A stretch of 56,249 nt of DNA from Chloroflexota bacterium (GCA_005880945.1 VBIU01000019.1:1-56249), one strand, 5' to 3'; shown: positions 37,316 through 47,003, counted from the stretch's first letter. The notes: a model not told the origin generated them from the sequence alone. Made by a program: numbers and translations.

Positions 37316-38293
37316 TTGAGCGACATCGAGCTGGCGAGGCGGTTCCGCGCCGGCGACATCCGGGCTTTGGCCCGGGCGATCAGCCTCGTCGAACGTCGCG
37401 ATCCCTCCGTCCGGGAGCTGGAGGAGGCTCCCAAGGGCAGTACGGCCGAGGTCGTCGGCTTCACCGGCGCCCCGGGCACCGGCAAGTCGACCCTGGTGGA
37501 CGCGCTCGTCTCTCTGCTTCGGAAGCAGAAGAAATCAGTGGCGGTCATCGCCACAGACCCCAACTCGCCCTTCACCGGAGGCGCCATCCTCGGCGATCGG
37601 ATCCGGATGCAGCGTCACGCTCTCGACCCCAAGGTGTTCATCCGCAGCATGGGCGCTCGAGGCCATCTCGGCGGCCTGTCGCTGGCCACCCGCGAGGCGA
37701 TCCGGCTCCTCGGGGCATTCGGGTTCGACCAGGTGATCCTCGAGACGGTTGGCGTCGGCCAGTCGGAGCTGGAGGTGGCGGCGGTGGCGGGCACCACGGT
37801 CGTCGTCCTCACGCCGAACCTCGGCGATGGCGTGCAGATGATCAAGGCCGGAATCCTGGAAATCGCGGACATCTTCGTCGTCAACAAGGCGGACCTGGAG
37901 GGACACCAGCGAGTGGTGATGGAGCTGCGCGGGATGCTCAGCCTGAGCGCGCCCCGCGCCCACGCCGCGGGAAGCCCCAAGGCATGGAAGCCGCCGATCA
38001 TCCCGACGGTGGCCGCCCGCCAGGAGGGGATCGAGGAGCTGTGGGCGGCGGTCGAGGCGCACCGCCGTTACCTCGAAGCGAGCGGACAGGCGCGTGAGCT
38101 TGCCGAAAAGAGGCTCAAGGACGAGACGGCGGAGGTGGTGGCCGAGCTCGCCCGAGAGCAGGCCCGCCAGGCCCTGGGAGAGGACGCCGGCCTAACGGCT
38201 CGCCTGATGGAGGACGGAACTCCATATCGCGCCGCCGAGGAGATCGTCACCCGGCTCGGAAGAGGCCTCAAGCCGCCCGCTCGGGAGCATTAG
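37316..38293 (+). CDS. meaB: MeaB/ArgK-type G-protein chaperone for B12-dependent mutase
   Basis: 325 residues, TTG start. G3E-family GTPase: P-loop GAPGTGKST (51-59), AVIATDPNSPFTGGAILGDRIRM, GVGQSELEVA and NKAD for guanine recognition. These proteins load and protect adenosylcobalamin in methylmalonyl- or isobutyryl-CoA mutases, gating cofactor transfer and ejecting damaged cofactor. Directly downstream is the second mutase and its B12 subunit, fitting this role. The 227-bp gap to that mutase is hairpin-rich. Confidence 0.92.
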   Translation: MSDIELARRFRAGDIRALARAISLVERRDPSVRELEEAPKGSTAEVVGFTGAPGTGKSTLVDALVSLLRKQKKSVAVIATDPNSPFTGGAILGDRIRMQRHALDPKVFIRSMGARGHLGGLSLATREAIRLLGAFGFDQVILETVGVGQSELEVAAVAGTTVVVLTPNLGDGVQMIKAGILEIADIFVVNKADLEGHQRVVMELRGMLSLSAPRAHAAGSPKAWKPPIIPTVAARQEGIEELWAAVEAHRRYLEASGQARELAEKRLKDETAEVVAELAREQARQALGEDAGLTARLMEDGTPYRAAEEIVTRLGRGLKPPAREH

Positions 38294-38401
38294 CCGCATA
38301 CCCGGATAATGGGAGGGGACATGCAGCCAGAGATGCCAGCCGGATCTTCGAAGCCCATGCGGCCCGATCCGTGCGTTAGGGGGCCCGTCCCGTCGTCGTC
38401 A

Positions 38402-38467
38402 CCCACTTGCAGTGGGCTCCTAGCCGGTCCACCCCTTCCGCTGGGGCCCCCGTGGCGAAGCCACGGG
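38402..38467. other. Hairpin-rich leader upstream of the second acyl-CoA mutase
   Basis: Within the 227-bp gap 38294-38520 are a 6-bp stem CCCACT/AGTGGG (38402-38416, loop TGC) and a perfect 8-bp stem CCCGTGGC/GCCACGGG (38449-38467, loop GAA). The second has possible outer pairing between GGGG at 38443 and CCCC at 38473. It does not match the cobalamin riboswitch core. It could be a terminator after meaB or a structured leader of the mutase. Confidence 0.45.
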
Positions 38468-38520
38468 AGGGACCCCTGGATCTCCGAATATCTCGGCCGG
38501 CACTCCGGCCGCACGTCCTG

Positions 38521-40164
<1,644 letters not shown>

Positions 40165-40166
40165 CG

Positions 40167-40586
40167 GTGCCTGTCGATACCGCGGTGAGGCCGGTTCGCA
40201 TCCTGGTCGCCAAAGTCGGGCTTGACGGCCACGACCGTGGCGTCAAGGTCGTCGCCCGGGCGCTGCGTGACGCGGGCTACGAGGTCATCTACACCGGCCT
40301 GCGCCAGACGCCGGAGATGGTCGTCGACGCCGCGCTGCAGGAGGACGCCCAGGTGATCGGCCTGTCGATCCACTCCGGCGCGCACATGACTCTCTTTCCC
40401 GCGGTCGTCCAAGAGCTGAAGCGGCGCAAAGCGACGGACATCATCGTCTTCGGAGGCGGCATCATTCCCGAGGACGACATCGCGGCCTTGAAGAAGCGGG
40501 GCGTGGCGGAGCTCTTCACGCCGGGCACCCCGCTTCAGGACATCGTCGACTGGCTTCGCAAGCGCTTCCCCAGAGGAGGAAGCTAG
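40167..40586 (+). CDS. Acyl-CoA mutase B12-binding small subunit (IcmB/McmA C-domain type)
   Basis: 139 residues from GTG 40167, 2 bp after the mutase stop. Stand-alone cobalamin-binding Rossmann domain with the DxHxxG motif in GLDGHDRG, whose histidine replaces dimethylbenzimidazole below cobalt, followed by SIHSGAHMT and [10 protein letters not shown]. The size matches IcmB (about 136 residues). It should pair with the large subunit at 38521 and might also serve the methylmalonyl-CoA mutase at 19885, which has no B12 domain of its own. Confidence 0.93.
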   Translation: MPVDTAVRPVRILVAKVGLDGHDRGVKVVARALRDAGYEVIYTGLRQTPEMVVDAALQEDAQVIGLSIHSGAHMTLFPAVVQELKRRKATDIIVFGGGIIPEDDIAALKKRGVAELFTPGTPLQDIVDWLRKRFPRGGS

Positions 40587-40598
40587 CCGCTCAGGCCG

Positions 40599-41057
40599 CT
40601 AGGCGCGCACCACGACGGTGCCTGCGATCTTGTCCATCCATCCCTGCTTTCGCGAATCGAACGCGACCCAGATGACCCCGATCAAGCACACGAAGAATGA
40701 GACCAGCAGGCCGAGCCATCGCAGCGCGGCTTTGCCAAGCCCGATCGGCTGGCCAGTGTTCGCGTCGACGACGCGCAGGCCGAGGACGCGCTGTCCCAGC
40801 GAGCCTCCCATGTAGGCCCACAGGCCCGCAAAGTAAATGAGGCTGACCAAGAGGCCCAACCCGTTTGACGTCCGGTACGACGCGCTGTTCGGATCCTGGA
40901 AGTTCACACCGAGCACCACGGCGATGATCCCTTCGATGACGGCCAGGATGATGAAATCGATGATGTAGGCGACGACCCGGATCCAGAAACCCCCGTAAGA
41001 CCCCTGGAACCCGGATGCGGCCTGGGCCGGGTAGCCCGGCGGCGGTGGATTCTGCAT
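40599..41057 (-). CDS. RDD-family membrane protein
   Basis: 152 residues from ATG 41057, which has a GGAGG ribosome site; a longer frame to 41165 is not supported. A short Pro-rich tail MQNPPPPGYPAQ leads into the RDD domain: FWIRVVAYIIDFIIL (conserved Arg-Asp), GGSLGQRVLGLRVVD and the final Asp in WVAFDSRKQGW. Two to three membrane helices. RDD proteins are of unknown function, some implicated in ion exchange. It is divergent from the L25 gene. Confidence 0.8.
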   Translation of the reverse strand: MQNPPPPGYPAQAASGFQGSYGGFWIRVVAYIIDFIILAVIEGIIAVVLGVNFQDPNSASYRTSNGLGLLVSLIYFAGLWAYMGGSLGQRVLGLRVVDANTGQPIGLGKAALRWLGLLVSFFVCLIGVIWVAFDSRKQGWMDKIAGTVVVRA

Positions 41058-41131
41058 GCCTTGTCCTCCAATAAGATCTTGCCAAACAGGATCTTGCCGG
41101 ACCGCGGCGCGGCCGGCCGCGCCTGTTCGCT

Positions 41132-41137
41132 TATCAT
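41132..41137 (+). promoter_or_regulatory. -10-like box TATCAT for the L25 gene
   Basis: TATCAT, 30 bp before ATG 41168, in the 110-bp divergent region with the RDD gene. The same region holds a direct repeat GATCTTGCC (41076-41084 and 41090-41098). Confidence 0.35.
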
Positions 41138-41167
41138 AAGTGGGCCTCTCCACCCCGAGGCTCAACC

Positions 41168-41830
41168 ATGCAGCTGAAAGCCTCGACCCGCACGCTACTC
41201 GGCAAGCGCTCGCGCCGCCTTCACGGCGAGGGCAAGCTCGCCGCTGTCGTGTACGGGCACAACACCGCCGCGACGCCTCTCGTTCTCGACCGCCTCGAGT
41301 TCCAGAAGGTGTATGTCAAATCGGGGCGCACTCACCTGGTGGACCTGGTGGTGGACGGCGGCCGCACCGAGAAGGTGCTGGTCCGTGAGATCCAGACGCA
41401 CCCGCGGCGCCTCGGTCCGATCCATGTCGACTTCTACCAGGTCAGCCTCGAGGAGAAGATCACCGTCGAGGTGCCTGTCCACCTGACCGGCGAGTCGGCA
41501 GCCGTCAAGCGCGGCGACGCCGACATCCTCCAACCGATCCACCGCGTGAGGGTGGAGTGCCTGCCGACCGACATCCCCGAGGCTTTCGAGGTCGACCTCA
41601 CGCCGCTCGAGGAAATCGAGTCCGAGCTGCGAATCTCCGACCTCTCGGTGCCGAAGGGCGTCACGGTCCTCGACGAGCCCGACGAGCTCGTCATCAAGAT
41701 CGTTCACCGCCGCGAGCTCAAGGTGGAAGAGGAAGTTCCAGCTGCCGAAGCGGCAGTGGTGGGCGAGGGTGAGGAACCGACCGAGGAAGGGGCTCCGGCC
41801 GAGCAGGAAGAAGCCGAGACCAAGGAATGA
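41168..41830 (+). CDS. rplY: 50S ribosomal protein L25, Ctc form
   Basis: 220 residues, ATG start. N-terminal L25 domain (KASTRTLLGKRSRRL, AVVYGHN, HPRRLGPIHVDFYQV) binds 5S rRNA. The longer C-terminal TL5/Ctc domain (VEVPVHLTGESAAVKRGD, LRISDLSVPKGVTVL) is present, with an acidic low-complexity tail of Glu, Ala and Pro. This is the general-stress Ctc/TL5 type common in Terrabacteria. The stop overlaps the MscS-like ATG by 4 bp. Confidence 0.94.
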   Translation: MQLKASTRTLLGKRSRRLHGEGKLAAVVYGHNTAATPLVLDRLEFQKVYVKSGRTHLVDLVVDGGRTEKVLVREIQTHPRRLGPIHVDFYQVSLEEKITVEVPVHLTGESAAVKRGDADILQPIHRVRVECLPTDIPEAFEVDLTPLEEIESELRISDLSVPKGVTVLDEPDELVIKIVHRRELKVEEEVPAAEAAVVGEGEEPTEEGAPAEQEEAETKE

Positions 41831-42351
41831 TCCCGGCCGCCATTGGCGGCAGCAATCTTCTGTGGGTCATCGTCGGCATCGTCGTCTTCGTCGCCTTCTT
41901 CGTCGCCTCACGGCTGATCGCCCGGTTCGCGGCGGACCAGCTGAAGGCGCACAACGTCCGCGCCGACATGATCGTGGTCGGGCGGCGCGTGGTGTACGTC
42001 CTGGTCATCGTCGTCGGCATCTTCGCCGCCTTCGGTTTCGCCCTGCAAAGCGCGAACGTCACGCTGCTCGGCATCCTGCTGGCAACGCTCGTGGCGGCGC
42101 TGGGCGTGCAAGACCTGCTCAAGGACTATGTCTCGGGGTACTACGTCTTGTTGGAGCGCCACATTCGCGTCGGCGACCACATCAGCCTGGAGGATTCGTC
42201 AGGCACCGTGACCGACGTGAGGCTTCGTGTGACGCTGATGAAGAGCGACGACGGAGACCTGGTCGTGGTCCCGAACTCAGAGCTCTTCAACCATTCGGTG
42301 ACGGTCCGCAACAGGAAGCCGGAGGAGGCTAAGCCAGCGCCCCCAGCGTGA
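41827..42351 (+). CDS. Small MscS-type mechanosensitive channel domain protein
   Basis: 174 residues, ATG 41827 overlapping the L25 stop. Two N-terminal helices (about 8-30 and 50-70), a pore-helix-like segment LLGILLATLVAALGVQDLLKDYVSG, then the MscS beta domain (IRVGDHISLEDSSGTVTDVRLRVT, VVVPNSELFNHSV). It is much shorter than E. coli MscS and lacks its C-terminal cage. It probably relieves hypo-osmotic pressure as a heptamer. It overlaps the convergent NDK-like gene by 23 bp. Confidence 0.82.
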   Translation: MIPAAIGGSNLLWVIVGIVVFVAFFVASRLIARFAADQLKAHNVRADMIVVGRRVVYVLVIVVGIFAAFGFALQSANVTLLGILLATLVAALGVQDLLKDYVSGYYVLLERHIRVGDHISLEDSSGTVTDVRLRVTLMKSDDGDLVVVPNSELFNHSVTVRNRKPEEAKPAPPA

Positions 42352-42949
42352 TCCGCCAGAGCGCCTGAAGCTGCTCGCCATCGATCTCCGACTCCTCGGC
42401 GACCAGCTCCCTAATCACCTGTGACGCGAGCTCCACGTGGATTCCGCCCGCCACCTGGGTGGCCAGCGAACGCAGCCTGTACGTGTGGTCGGGTTTGTCG
42501 CTATCGATGGCCAGGTTCACGCCGACCTCATCGAGCTGGACGAACTTGGCCCATCGCTCGACCTCGGCTTTCCCGCTCTCGACCGAATCCGAAAGGTGGA
42601 GGCAGTTGATGCCGCCATAGATGCCGTAGCGCTCCCGCAGCGAACCGGGTCGCGATTGGGCGATGCGGGTCTCTCCGAGGTCGTGGCGCATCTTCTCCAG
42701 CGTCTCTCCAGAGGCGCTGACGCGCCCCACGGCGAGCGGCAGAGCGGTCATGAAATCCACCAACCAGGGGAAGAAGGGCCTGCCCTTCAAGAAGTCGTAA
42801 TGGTTCTCGATCAGAGTCGCGGGCGGTTGAAACCAGGCAAGCGATTCGACCTTCCACCCCCGCTCGGACGACAGCCAGCCCCAGATGCCGGCGCGCGCAG
42901 CCAAACGGTACGAAGCGTCGGGCTTGAAGATCAACAGAGCGTCGGCCAC
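42329..42949 (-). CDS. Nucleoside-diphosphate-kinase-like protein with C-terminal extension
   Basis: 206 residues, GTG start. Residues 1-140 align with NDK: KPD (Lys9), HYDFLKGRPFF (Tyr51), Arg88, Thr94, PGSLRER (Arg105), Asn115, catalytic His118 in NCLHLSDS, Ser120 and Glu129, all at the expected positions. The usual GRN before the active site is GIN here. About 60 extra residues follow, mostly strands and helices of unknown fold. The active-site set suggests it can transfer phosphate from NTPs to NDPs, but the extension and divergent loops could alter specificity or assembly. It has a TAGAAT box 9 bp upstream. Confidence 0.75.
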   Translation of the reverse strand: MADALLIFKPDASYRLAARAGIWGWLSSERGWKVESLAWFQPPATLIENHYDFLKGRPFFPWLVDFMTALPLAVGRVSASGETLEKMRHDLGETRIAQSRPGSLRERYGIYGGINCLHLSDSVESGKAEVERWAKFVQLDEVGVNLAIDSDKPDHTYRLRSLATQVAGGIHVELASQVIRELVAEESEIDGEQLQALWRITLGALA

Positions 42950-42958
42950 GGGCCGCTG

Positions 42959-42964
42959 ATTCTA
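42959..42964 (-). promoter_or_regulatory. -10-like box TAGAAT (minus strand), leaderless arrangement
   Basis: On the minus strand TAGAAT ends 9 bp before GTG 42949 of the NDK-like gene. It matches the plus-strand boxes at 7272 and 44347. Confidence 0.4.
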
Positions 42965-42971
42965 GATGGGT

Positions 42972-42995
42972 CCCTCCCACCGCAAGGGGGGAGGG
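42972..42995. terminator. G/C-rich hairpin, terminator-like
   Basis: CCCTCCC (42972-42978) and GGGAGGG (42989-42995) form a 7-bp stem in the 116-bp gap between rarA and the NDK-like gene. There is no T-tract. Confidence 0.3.
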
Positions 42996-43065
42996 GTCGG
43001 GGCGCGATCAGTAAGGCCCCTCCTTAACGCCGCTTTGCGCGCAGGGGCGTTAGCCCGGACGGCCG

Positions 43066-44337
43066 CTACCCAGGTTTCCTATCTCTCGGTCCGGGCTTGT
43101 AGACCTTTCGACCCACCAGCTTCTCGGGCATGTGCGCCTGATCGGCGACGCCTCCCTCGAAGTCGTGCGCGTACTTGTAGCCCTTGCCGTACCCCATCGA
43201 CTTCATCAGTCCCGTGGGTGCATTCCGCAGGTGCAGCGGGACCGACTCGTTGCCGGTCTGCTCGATCAGCTCGCGGGCCGCGCCGTACGTCGTGAGCGCC
43301 GAGTTCGACTTGGGGGCGAGCGCGAGGTATAGCGCCGCTTCGGTCAGTGGAAGGACGGCCTCCGGCATGCCCACGAAATGCGCGGCTTGCTGCGCCGCGA
43401 TGGCGACCTGCAGCGCCTGCGGGTCGGCAAGCCCGATGTCCTCGGCAGCCGAGATGACAAGCCTCCGTGCCACGAAGAGCGGGTCCTCGCCCGCCTCGAG
43501 CATGCGCGCCATCCAGTACACCGCCGCGTCCGGGTCGCTGCCGCGAACGCTCTTGATGAGCGCCGACACGATGTCGTAGTGCTGGTCTCCTGCGCGGTCG
43601 TACAGGAGGTGGCGCTCCTGCAGCGCCCGTTCGATGTGCCCGAGCTCGATCTCTACATCACCATCTGCGCCCTGCGCGCGCCCGGCGCCAGCGAGAGCGG
43701 CCGCCGCCTCCAGGCCGTTGAGCGCCACACGCGCATCCCCTCGGGCGTCTTCGAGCAGGGCGTCGAGCGCGTCGGTACCGATCCGGGCGCCGATCTCTGC
43801 CATGCCGCGCTCGACCACCTTCTGCAGGTCGGAACGCTCGAGCGCCTCGAGCCGGAAGACGCGACTCCGCGAGAGCAGGGGGGCAATGACCTCGAACGAC
43901 GGGTTTTCGGTGGTCGCACCGATCAGCGTCACGGTCCCGTCCTCGACGTGAGGCAGGATGGCGTCCTGCTGCGCCTTGTTGAAGCGGTGGATCTCGTCGA
44001 TGAACAGGATCGTTCGCAGGCCCGCACGGCGGTGTACCTTCGCCTCCGCCACGAGCTTGCGGAGGTCAGCCACGCCGGCCGTGACCGCTGAGATGCCGAC
44101 CAATCGCGCTTTTGTCTCGCTCGCCAAAAGGCCGGCCAGGGTGGTCTTCCCGCTTCCAGGCGGACCCCACAGGACGATGCTCGGCAGGTGCCCGGAACGC
44201 GTCAGCTCCCGAAGCACGTCGACGACTCGGCGCTGCCCGACGAGCTGATCGAAGCTGCGCGGGCGCATCCGAGTGGCCAGTGGAGCGCTCGGCTCGGCGC
44301 CGGCCGGGGCTTGGAAAAGCTCACCCTGACCCCCCAT
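43066..44337 (-). CDS. rarA: Replication-associated recombination protein A (RarA/MgsA ATPase)
   Basis: 423 residues from ATG 44337; a longer in-frame start at 44550 would run into the convergently transcribed gene and is rejected. Clamp-loader-like AAA+ ATPase: the MRPRSFDQLVGQ opening, Walker A GPPGSGKTT, Walker B FIDEIHRF, sensor GATTENPSF, and the C-terminal MgsA block DPDAAVYWMARMLEAGEDP. It acts at stalled replication forks with SSB. It is divergent from the zinc-ribbon/GGDEF-like gene. Confidence 0.93.
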   Translation of the reverse strand: MGGQGELFQAPAGAEPSAPLATRMRPRSFDQLVGQRRVVDVLRELTRSGHLPSIVLWGPPGSGKTTLAGLLASETKARLVGISAVTAGVADLRKLVAEAKVHRRAGLRTILFIDEIHRFNKAQQDAILPHVEDGTVTLIGATTENPSFEVIAPLLSRSRVFRLEALERSDLQKVVERGMAEIGARIGTDALDALLEDARGDARVALNGLEAAAALAGAGRAQGADGDVEIELGHIERALQERHLLYDRAGDQHYDIVSALIKSVRGSDPDAAVYWMARMLEAGEDPLFVARRLVISAAEDIGLADPQALQVAIAAQQAAHFVGMPEAVLPLTEAALYLALAPKSNSALTTYGAARELIEQTGNESVPLHLRNAPTGLMKSMGYGKGYKYAHDFEGGVADQAHMPEKLVGRKVYKPGPRDRKPG

Positions 44338-44346
44338 CCCGCCGAC

Positions 44347-44352
44347 TAGAAT
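44347..44352 (+). promoter_or_regulatory. -10-like box TAGAAT, leaderless arrangement
   Basis: TAGAAT ends 6 bp before ATG 44359, in the 21-bp divergent gap to rarA; no ribosome-binding site fits. Confidence 0.45.
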
Positions 44353-44358
44353 GCGCCA

Positions 44359-45006
44359 ATGTCCACCTGCTGGTACTGCAACTCGGAGCTTCCGGACGGG
44401 TCTCAGTACTGCCACAGCTGCGGCCACAGCCAGACCGACCGGTCGTCCAGCCCGCTGTTCGGCGTCGTCGACCCGGTGACCGGGATCTGGAACTCGAAGT
44501 TCATCAACGCCCTGGTCGGGCAGGAGGCCAACCGCGCCGTTCGCTATCACCGGCCCCTATCGGTGCTGGTGGTTGAGCTCGACCACGCGGAGCACGTCCA
44601 CAAGGAGCTGGGTCACATCCAGCTGGAGGGGCTGCTGCGCGAAATATCGGAGCGTCTCGGCCTCGCGGTGCGCGACACCGACACCGTCGCCTTCCTCGAC
44701 GCCGATGGTCCGCCGCATTTCGCGATAGTGCTGCCCGAGACCAACGAGCAGGGTGCGACCCTGGCGGCCGACAAGATCCGGCGCGGGATCGCATCGCACG
44801 ACTTCTCAACCGGCGGCAACTGGCAGCGAATAACGGTCAGCTGCGGAGCCGCAACCATCGGCGTGGTGCCGGCTCCCGACGAAGAGGCGGGATTGATGAG
44901 CCGCCGTGAGTACACGGGCAACCTGCTGCGGGAGGCGTATCACGCCCTTGAAGCGGGACGCTCGGCGGGCACCAACCGGACGTCGGTTGGCGCGTTCCGC
45001 AACTAA
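44359..45006 (+). CDS. Zinc-ribbon protein with degenerate GGDEF-like domain
   Basis: 215 residues, ATG start. An N-terminal zinc ribbon uses Cys4/Cys7 and Cys18/Cys21. The rest follows the GGDEF fold: the DPVTGIWNSKFIN opening, RPLSVLVVELDH for the first strand and metal-binding position, and FAIVLPETNEQGATLAADKIR, which normally comes right after GGDEF. At that site the sequence is GPPHF (117-121), so both glycines and acidic residues needed for diguanylate cyclase activity are missing. It could be a c-di-GMP or nucleotide sensor, or a structural module. No membrane segment. Confidence 0.7.
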   Translation: MSTCWYCNSELPDGSQYCHSCGHSQTDRSSSPLFGVVDPVTGIWNSKFINALVGQEANRAVRYHRPLSVLVVELDHAEHVHKELGHIQLEGLLREISERLGLAVRDTDTVAFLDADGPPHFAIVLPETNEQGATLAADKIRRGIASHDFSTGGNWQRITVSCGAATIGVVPAPDEEAGLMSRREYTGNLLREAYHALEAGRSAGTNRTSVGAFRN

Positions 45007-45026
45007 AGCCGAACCTAGAGCCCCCG

Positions 45027-45032
45027 TAGCAT
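45027..45032 (+). promoter_or_regulatory. -10-like box TAGCAT, leaderless arrangement
   Basis: TAGCAT ends 10 bp before GTG 45043. Confidence 0.35.
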
Positions 45033-45042
45033 CGGAGTCGAC

Positions 45043-45678
45043 GTGAGCACGCGCATCTACCTGATCCGGCATGCCGATGTCGAGAATCCGCGCCGGCTCC
45101 TGTACGGCCACCTCGACGGATTCCAGCTGAGCGAGCTCGGCCGCGCCCAGGCCGCGGCCGTCGGCGACCGGCTCCGCGCGGCGGACCTCAAGCGCATCGT
45201 CCACAGCCCGCTCGCGCGCGCGCTCGAGACCGCCGAGGTGATCAACAGCCGGCTGGCGACGCCGGCGGTCCTCGAGGCGGATCCCGAGCTGCGTGAGGCG
45301 GAGTTCAGCCGCTATCTGCAGGGCTTGCCGTACTGGCAGATACCGGTCCGGCGCCCACTATGGTTCGTGCACAAGGCGAAGCGCGGCTTGCTGCCCGGCG
45401 ACGAGGCGATCGACCAGCTCGGGGGTCGAATCCTGTCGGTGATGAAGCGAATGGCGGTCGAGCACCCCGGCGAGACGATGGCCATCGTCAGCCATGCCGA
45501 TCCGCTGCAGGCGGCATGGATCCTATTAGACGGCCGCGCCCACAACGAGCGCGAGCTCTATCGCAAGGCGATCGACCGTGCTGGCGCGCTGCAGGTCGAC
45601 ATGGAGGAGGGCAAACCGGTGGCGTGGGAGTACATACCGCCGCCGAAGGGCCCAAACCCGGCGAGCGCCGCCGCGTGA
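45043..45678 (+). CDS. Histidine phosphatase (phosphoglycerate mutase-like) family protein
   Basis: 211 residues, GTG start. The RHG motif appears as LIRHADVE, with HSPLARALETAE for the second catalytic arginine and a second histidine in VSHADPLQAAW. The core length is normal. Members include cofactor-dependent mutases, GpmB-like phosphatases and MSMEG_4193-type proteins; the RHAD variant fits the last kind, whose substrate is not settled. It is translationally coupled (GTGA) to the GH1 glycosidase. Confidence 0.82.
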   Translation: MSTRIYLIRHADVENPRRLLYGHLDGFQLSELGRAQAAAVGDRLRAADLKRIVHSPLARALETAEVINSRLATPAVLEADPELREAEFSRYLQGLPYWQIPVRRPLWFVHKAKRGLLPGDEAIDQLGGRILSVMKRMAVEHPGETMAIVSHADPLQAAWILLDGRAHNERELYRKAIDRAGALQVDMEEGKPVAWEYIPPPKGPNPASAAA

Positions 45679-46919
45679 CGGGCACGCCGGCGCGCTTCCC
45701 AGACGGATTTCTCTGGGGCACCGCCAGCGCCGCCTACCAGGTTGAGGGCGGCAACCAGAACTGCGACTGGTGGGAATTCGAGCGGCAGCCGGGAAGGATC
45801 GCCAACGGCGATTCGGCCGCCGTCGCCTGCGATCACTACCACCGCTATCGCGAGGACTTCGCGCTGCTCCGACAGATGAACCAGAACGCCCACCGGTTGT
45901 CGATCGAGTGGTCGCGAATCGAACCGTCGCGGGGCGAGTTCGACGCGCGCCAGATCCGTCACTACCGCGACGTGCTGGGCGAGCTTCGTGAGCAGGGCAT
46001 CCAGCCGATGGTCACCCTTCATCACTTCACGAGCCCGCTGTGGTTCACGCGCCAGGGAGGCTGGGACGCTACCGGCTCGGCGCACGCCTTCATGCCTTTC
46101 GTCCACCGCGTCATCGATGAGCTCGGCGACCTGGTGGGGCTCTGGTGCACCATCAACGAGCCGAACATCTACGCGGCGAACGGTTGGATGGTCGGCGAGT
46201 TTCCGCCTGGGCGCCAGGGAGACGTTGCTTCGGCCTACCGGGTCACCAGCAACATGCGTCGTGCGCACGAGCTGGCGTACGACGCAATCAAACGACGCTG
46301 GCCTGACGCCTCGGTCGGGCTGTCCCACCACAGATTCTTGATGCTGCCGGCATCGCAGAAGCGACGCGACCGCCTGGCAGCTCGCGCCGCCCAGCTCGTT
46401 CTCGACCAATGGCCGGTCGCCCCTGGGCGGCTTCGCAAGGTCGTCGAGGCGCCCGGCGACTACATCGGGATCGCCCATTACTGGGGGGTGATGTGCGCGT
46501 TCGACCCGCGCCGACCCGGTGGGCAGTTCATCAGGCGCTTCAACGTCCCCGGCGTCCCGGTGACCGACATGGGCTGGAGCGCCGACCCGTCCTGGATGCG
46601 AGCTGTGCTCGACGAGCTGCTGCCGCTGAAAAAGCCGGTCTACATAACCGAGAACGGGCTGGCGAGCAACGACGACGAATGGCGCCAACGCTATCTGACC
46701 GACGTGCTCTCAAACGTCCGGCTTGCGATCGACGATGGGGTGGACGTCCGCGGCTATTTTCATTGGACGAGCTTGGACAATTTCGAATGGGCGCGCGGCT
46801 ACGCGATGCGGTTCGGGCTCATTGAGGTCGATCGCAAGACCCTCGAGCGGCGGATCAAGCCGAGCGGGCGCCTGTACGCACGCATCGCGCAGGCCAACGG
46901 CCTCAACCCCCTCCACTGA
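45675..46919 (+). CDS. Glycoside hydrolase family 1 (beta-glucosidase-like)
   Basis: 414 residues from GTG 45675, overlapping the previous stop. A GH1 TIM barrel: FPDGFLWGTASAAYQVEG opens it, the acid/base glutamate is in TINEPN, and the nucleophile glutamate in YITENGL; FHWTSLDNFEWARGY and RFGLIEVD complete the aglycone and sugar sites. It probably hydrolyses beta-glucosides or galactosides in the cytoplasm. It is shorter than the usual 440-450 residues but has all catalytic parts. No sugar transporter is nearby. Confidence 0.9.
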   Translation: MTGTPARFPDGFLWGTASAAYQVEGGNQNCDWWEFERQPGRIANGDSAAVACDHYHRYREDFALLRQMNQNAHRLSIEWSRIEPSRGEFDARQIRHYRDVLGELREQGIQPMVTLHHFTSPLWFTRQGGWDATGSAHAFMPFVHRVIDELGDLVGLWCTINEPNIYAANGWMVGEFPPGRQGDVASAYRVTSNMRRAHELAYDAIKRRWPDASVGLSHHRFLMLPASQKRRDRLAARAAQLVLDQWPVAPGRLRKVVEAPGDYIGIAHYWGVMCAFDPRRPGGQFIRRFNVPGVPVTDMGWSADPSWMRAVLDELLPLKKPVYITENGLASNDDEWRQRYLTDVLSNVRLAIDDGVDVRGYFHWTSLDNFEWARGYAMRFGLIEVDRKTLERRIKPSGRLYARIAQANGLNPLH

Positions 46920-46967
46920 GAGCGCCGCGACCACGACGCGGGGGCCCGCAATAGGAGCGTGCCAGGA

Positions 46968-46989
46968 CCTCCCCACAAAAGTGGGGAGG
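46968..46989. terminator. 9-bp perfect hairpin between GH1 and ccm operons
   Basis: CCTCCCCAC (46968-46976) pairs with GTGGGGAGG (46981-46989) around AAAA. It may end the glycosidase transcript, but it also sits directly before the TAGACT box of the ccm operon, where a -35 element would be, so it could be an operator. Confidence 0.5.
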
Positions 46990-46990
46990 A

Positions 46991-46996
46991 TAGACT
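46991..46996 (+). promoter_or_regulatory. -10-like box TAGACT for the ccm operon
   Basis: TAGACT ends 7 bp before GTG 47004, the first gene of the cytochrome c maturation operon. Confidence 0.4.
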
Positions 46997-47003
46997 CAGC
47001 GCC

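Noticed and set aside
38294-38520. Cobalamin riboswitch before the B12-dependent mutase
   Set aside because: I looked for the B12-box and the conserved core and did not find them; only generic stems are visible.
41076-41098. Direct repeat GATCTTGCC upstream of the L25 gene
   Set aside because: Two copies of 9 bp, 5 bp apart, could be a regulator site, but this is too short and isolated to claim more than a mention.
44338-44550. Longer start for rarA at 44550
   Set aside because: The extension overlaps the zinc-ribbon gene and has no similarity to RarA; ATG 44337 gives the normal N-terminus.
45360-45674. Longer start for the GH1 glycosidase
   Set aside because: The upstream frame overlaps the histidine phosphatase throughout and adds only Arg/Ala-rich sequence; GTG 45675 fits the family N-terminus and the GTGA overlap.
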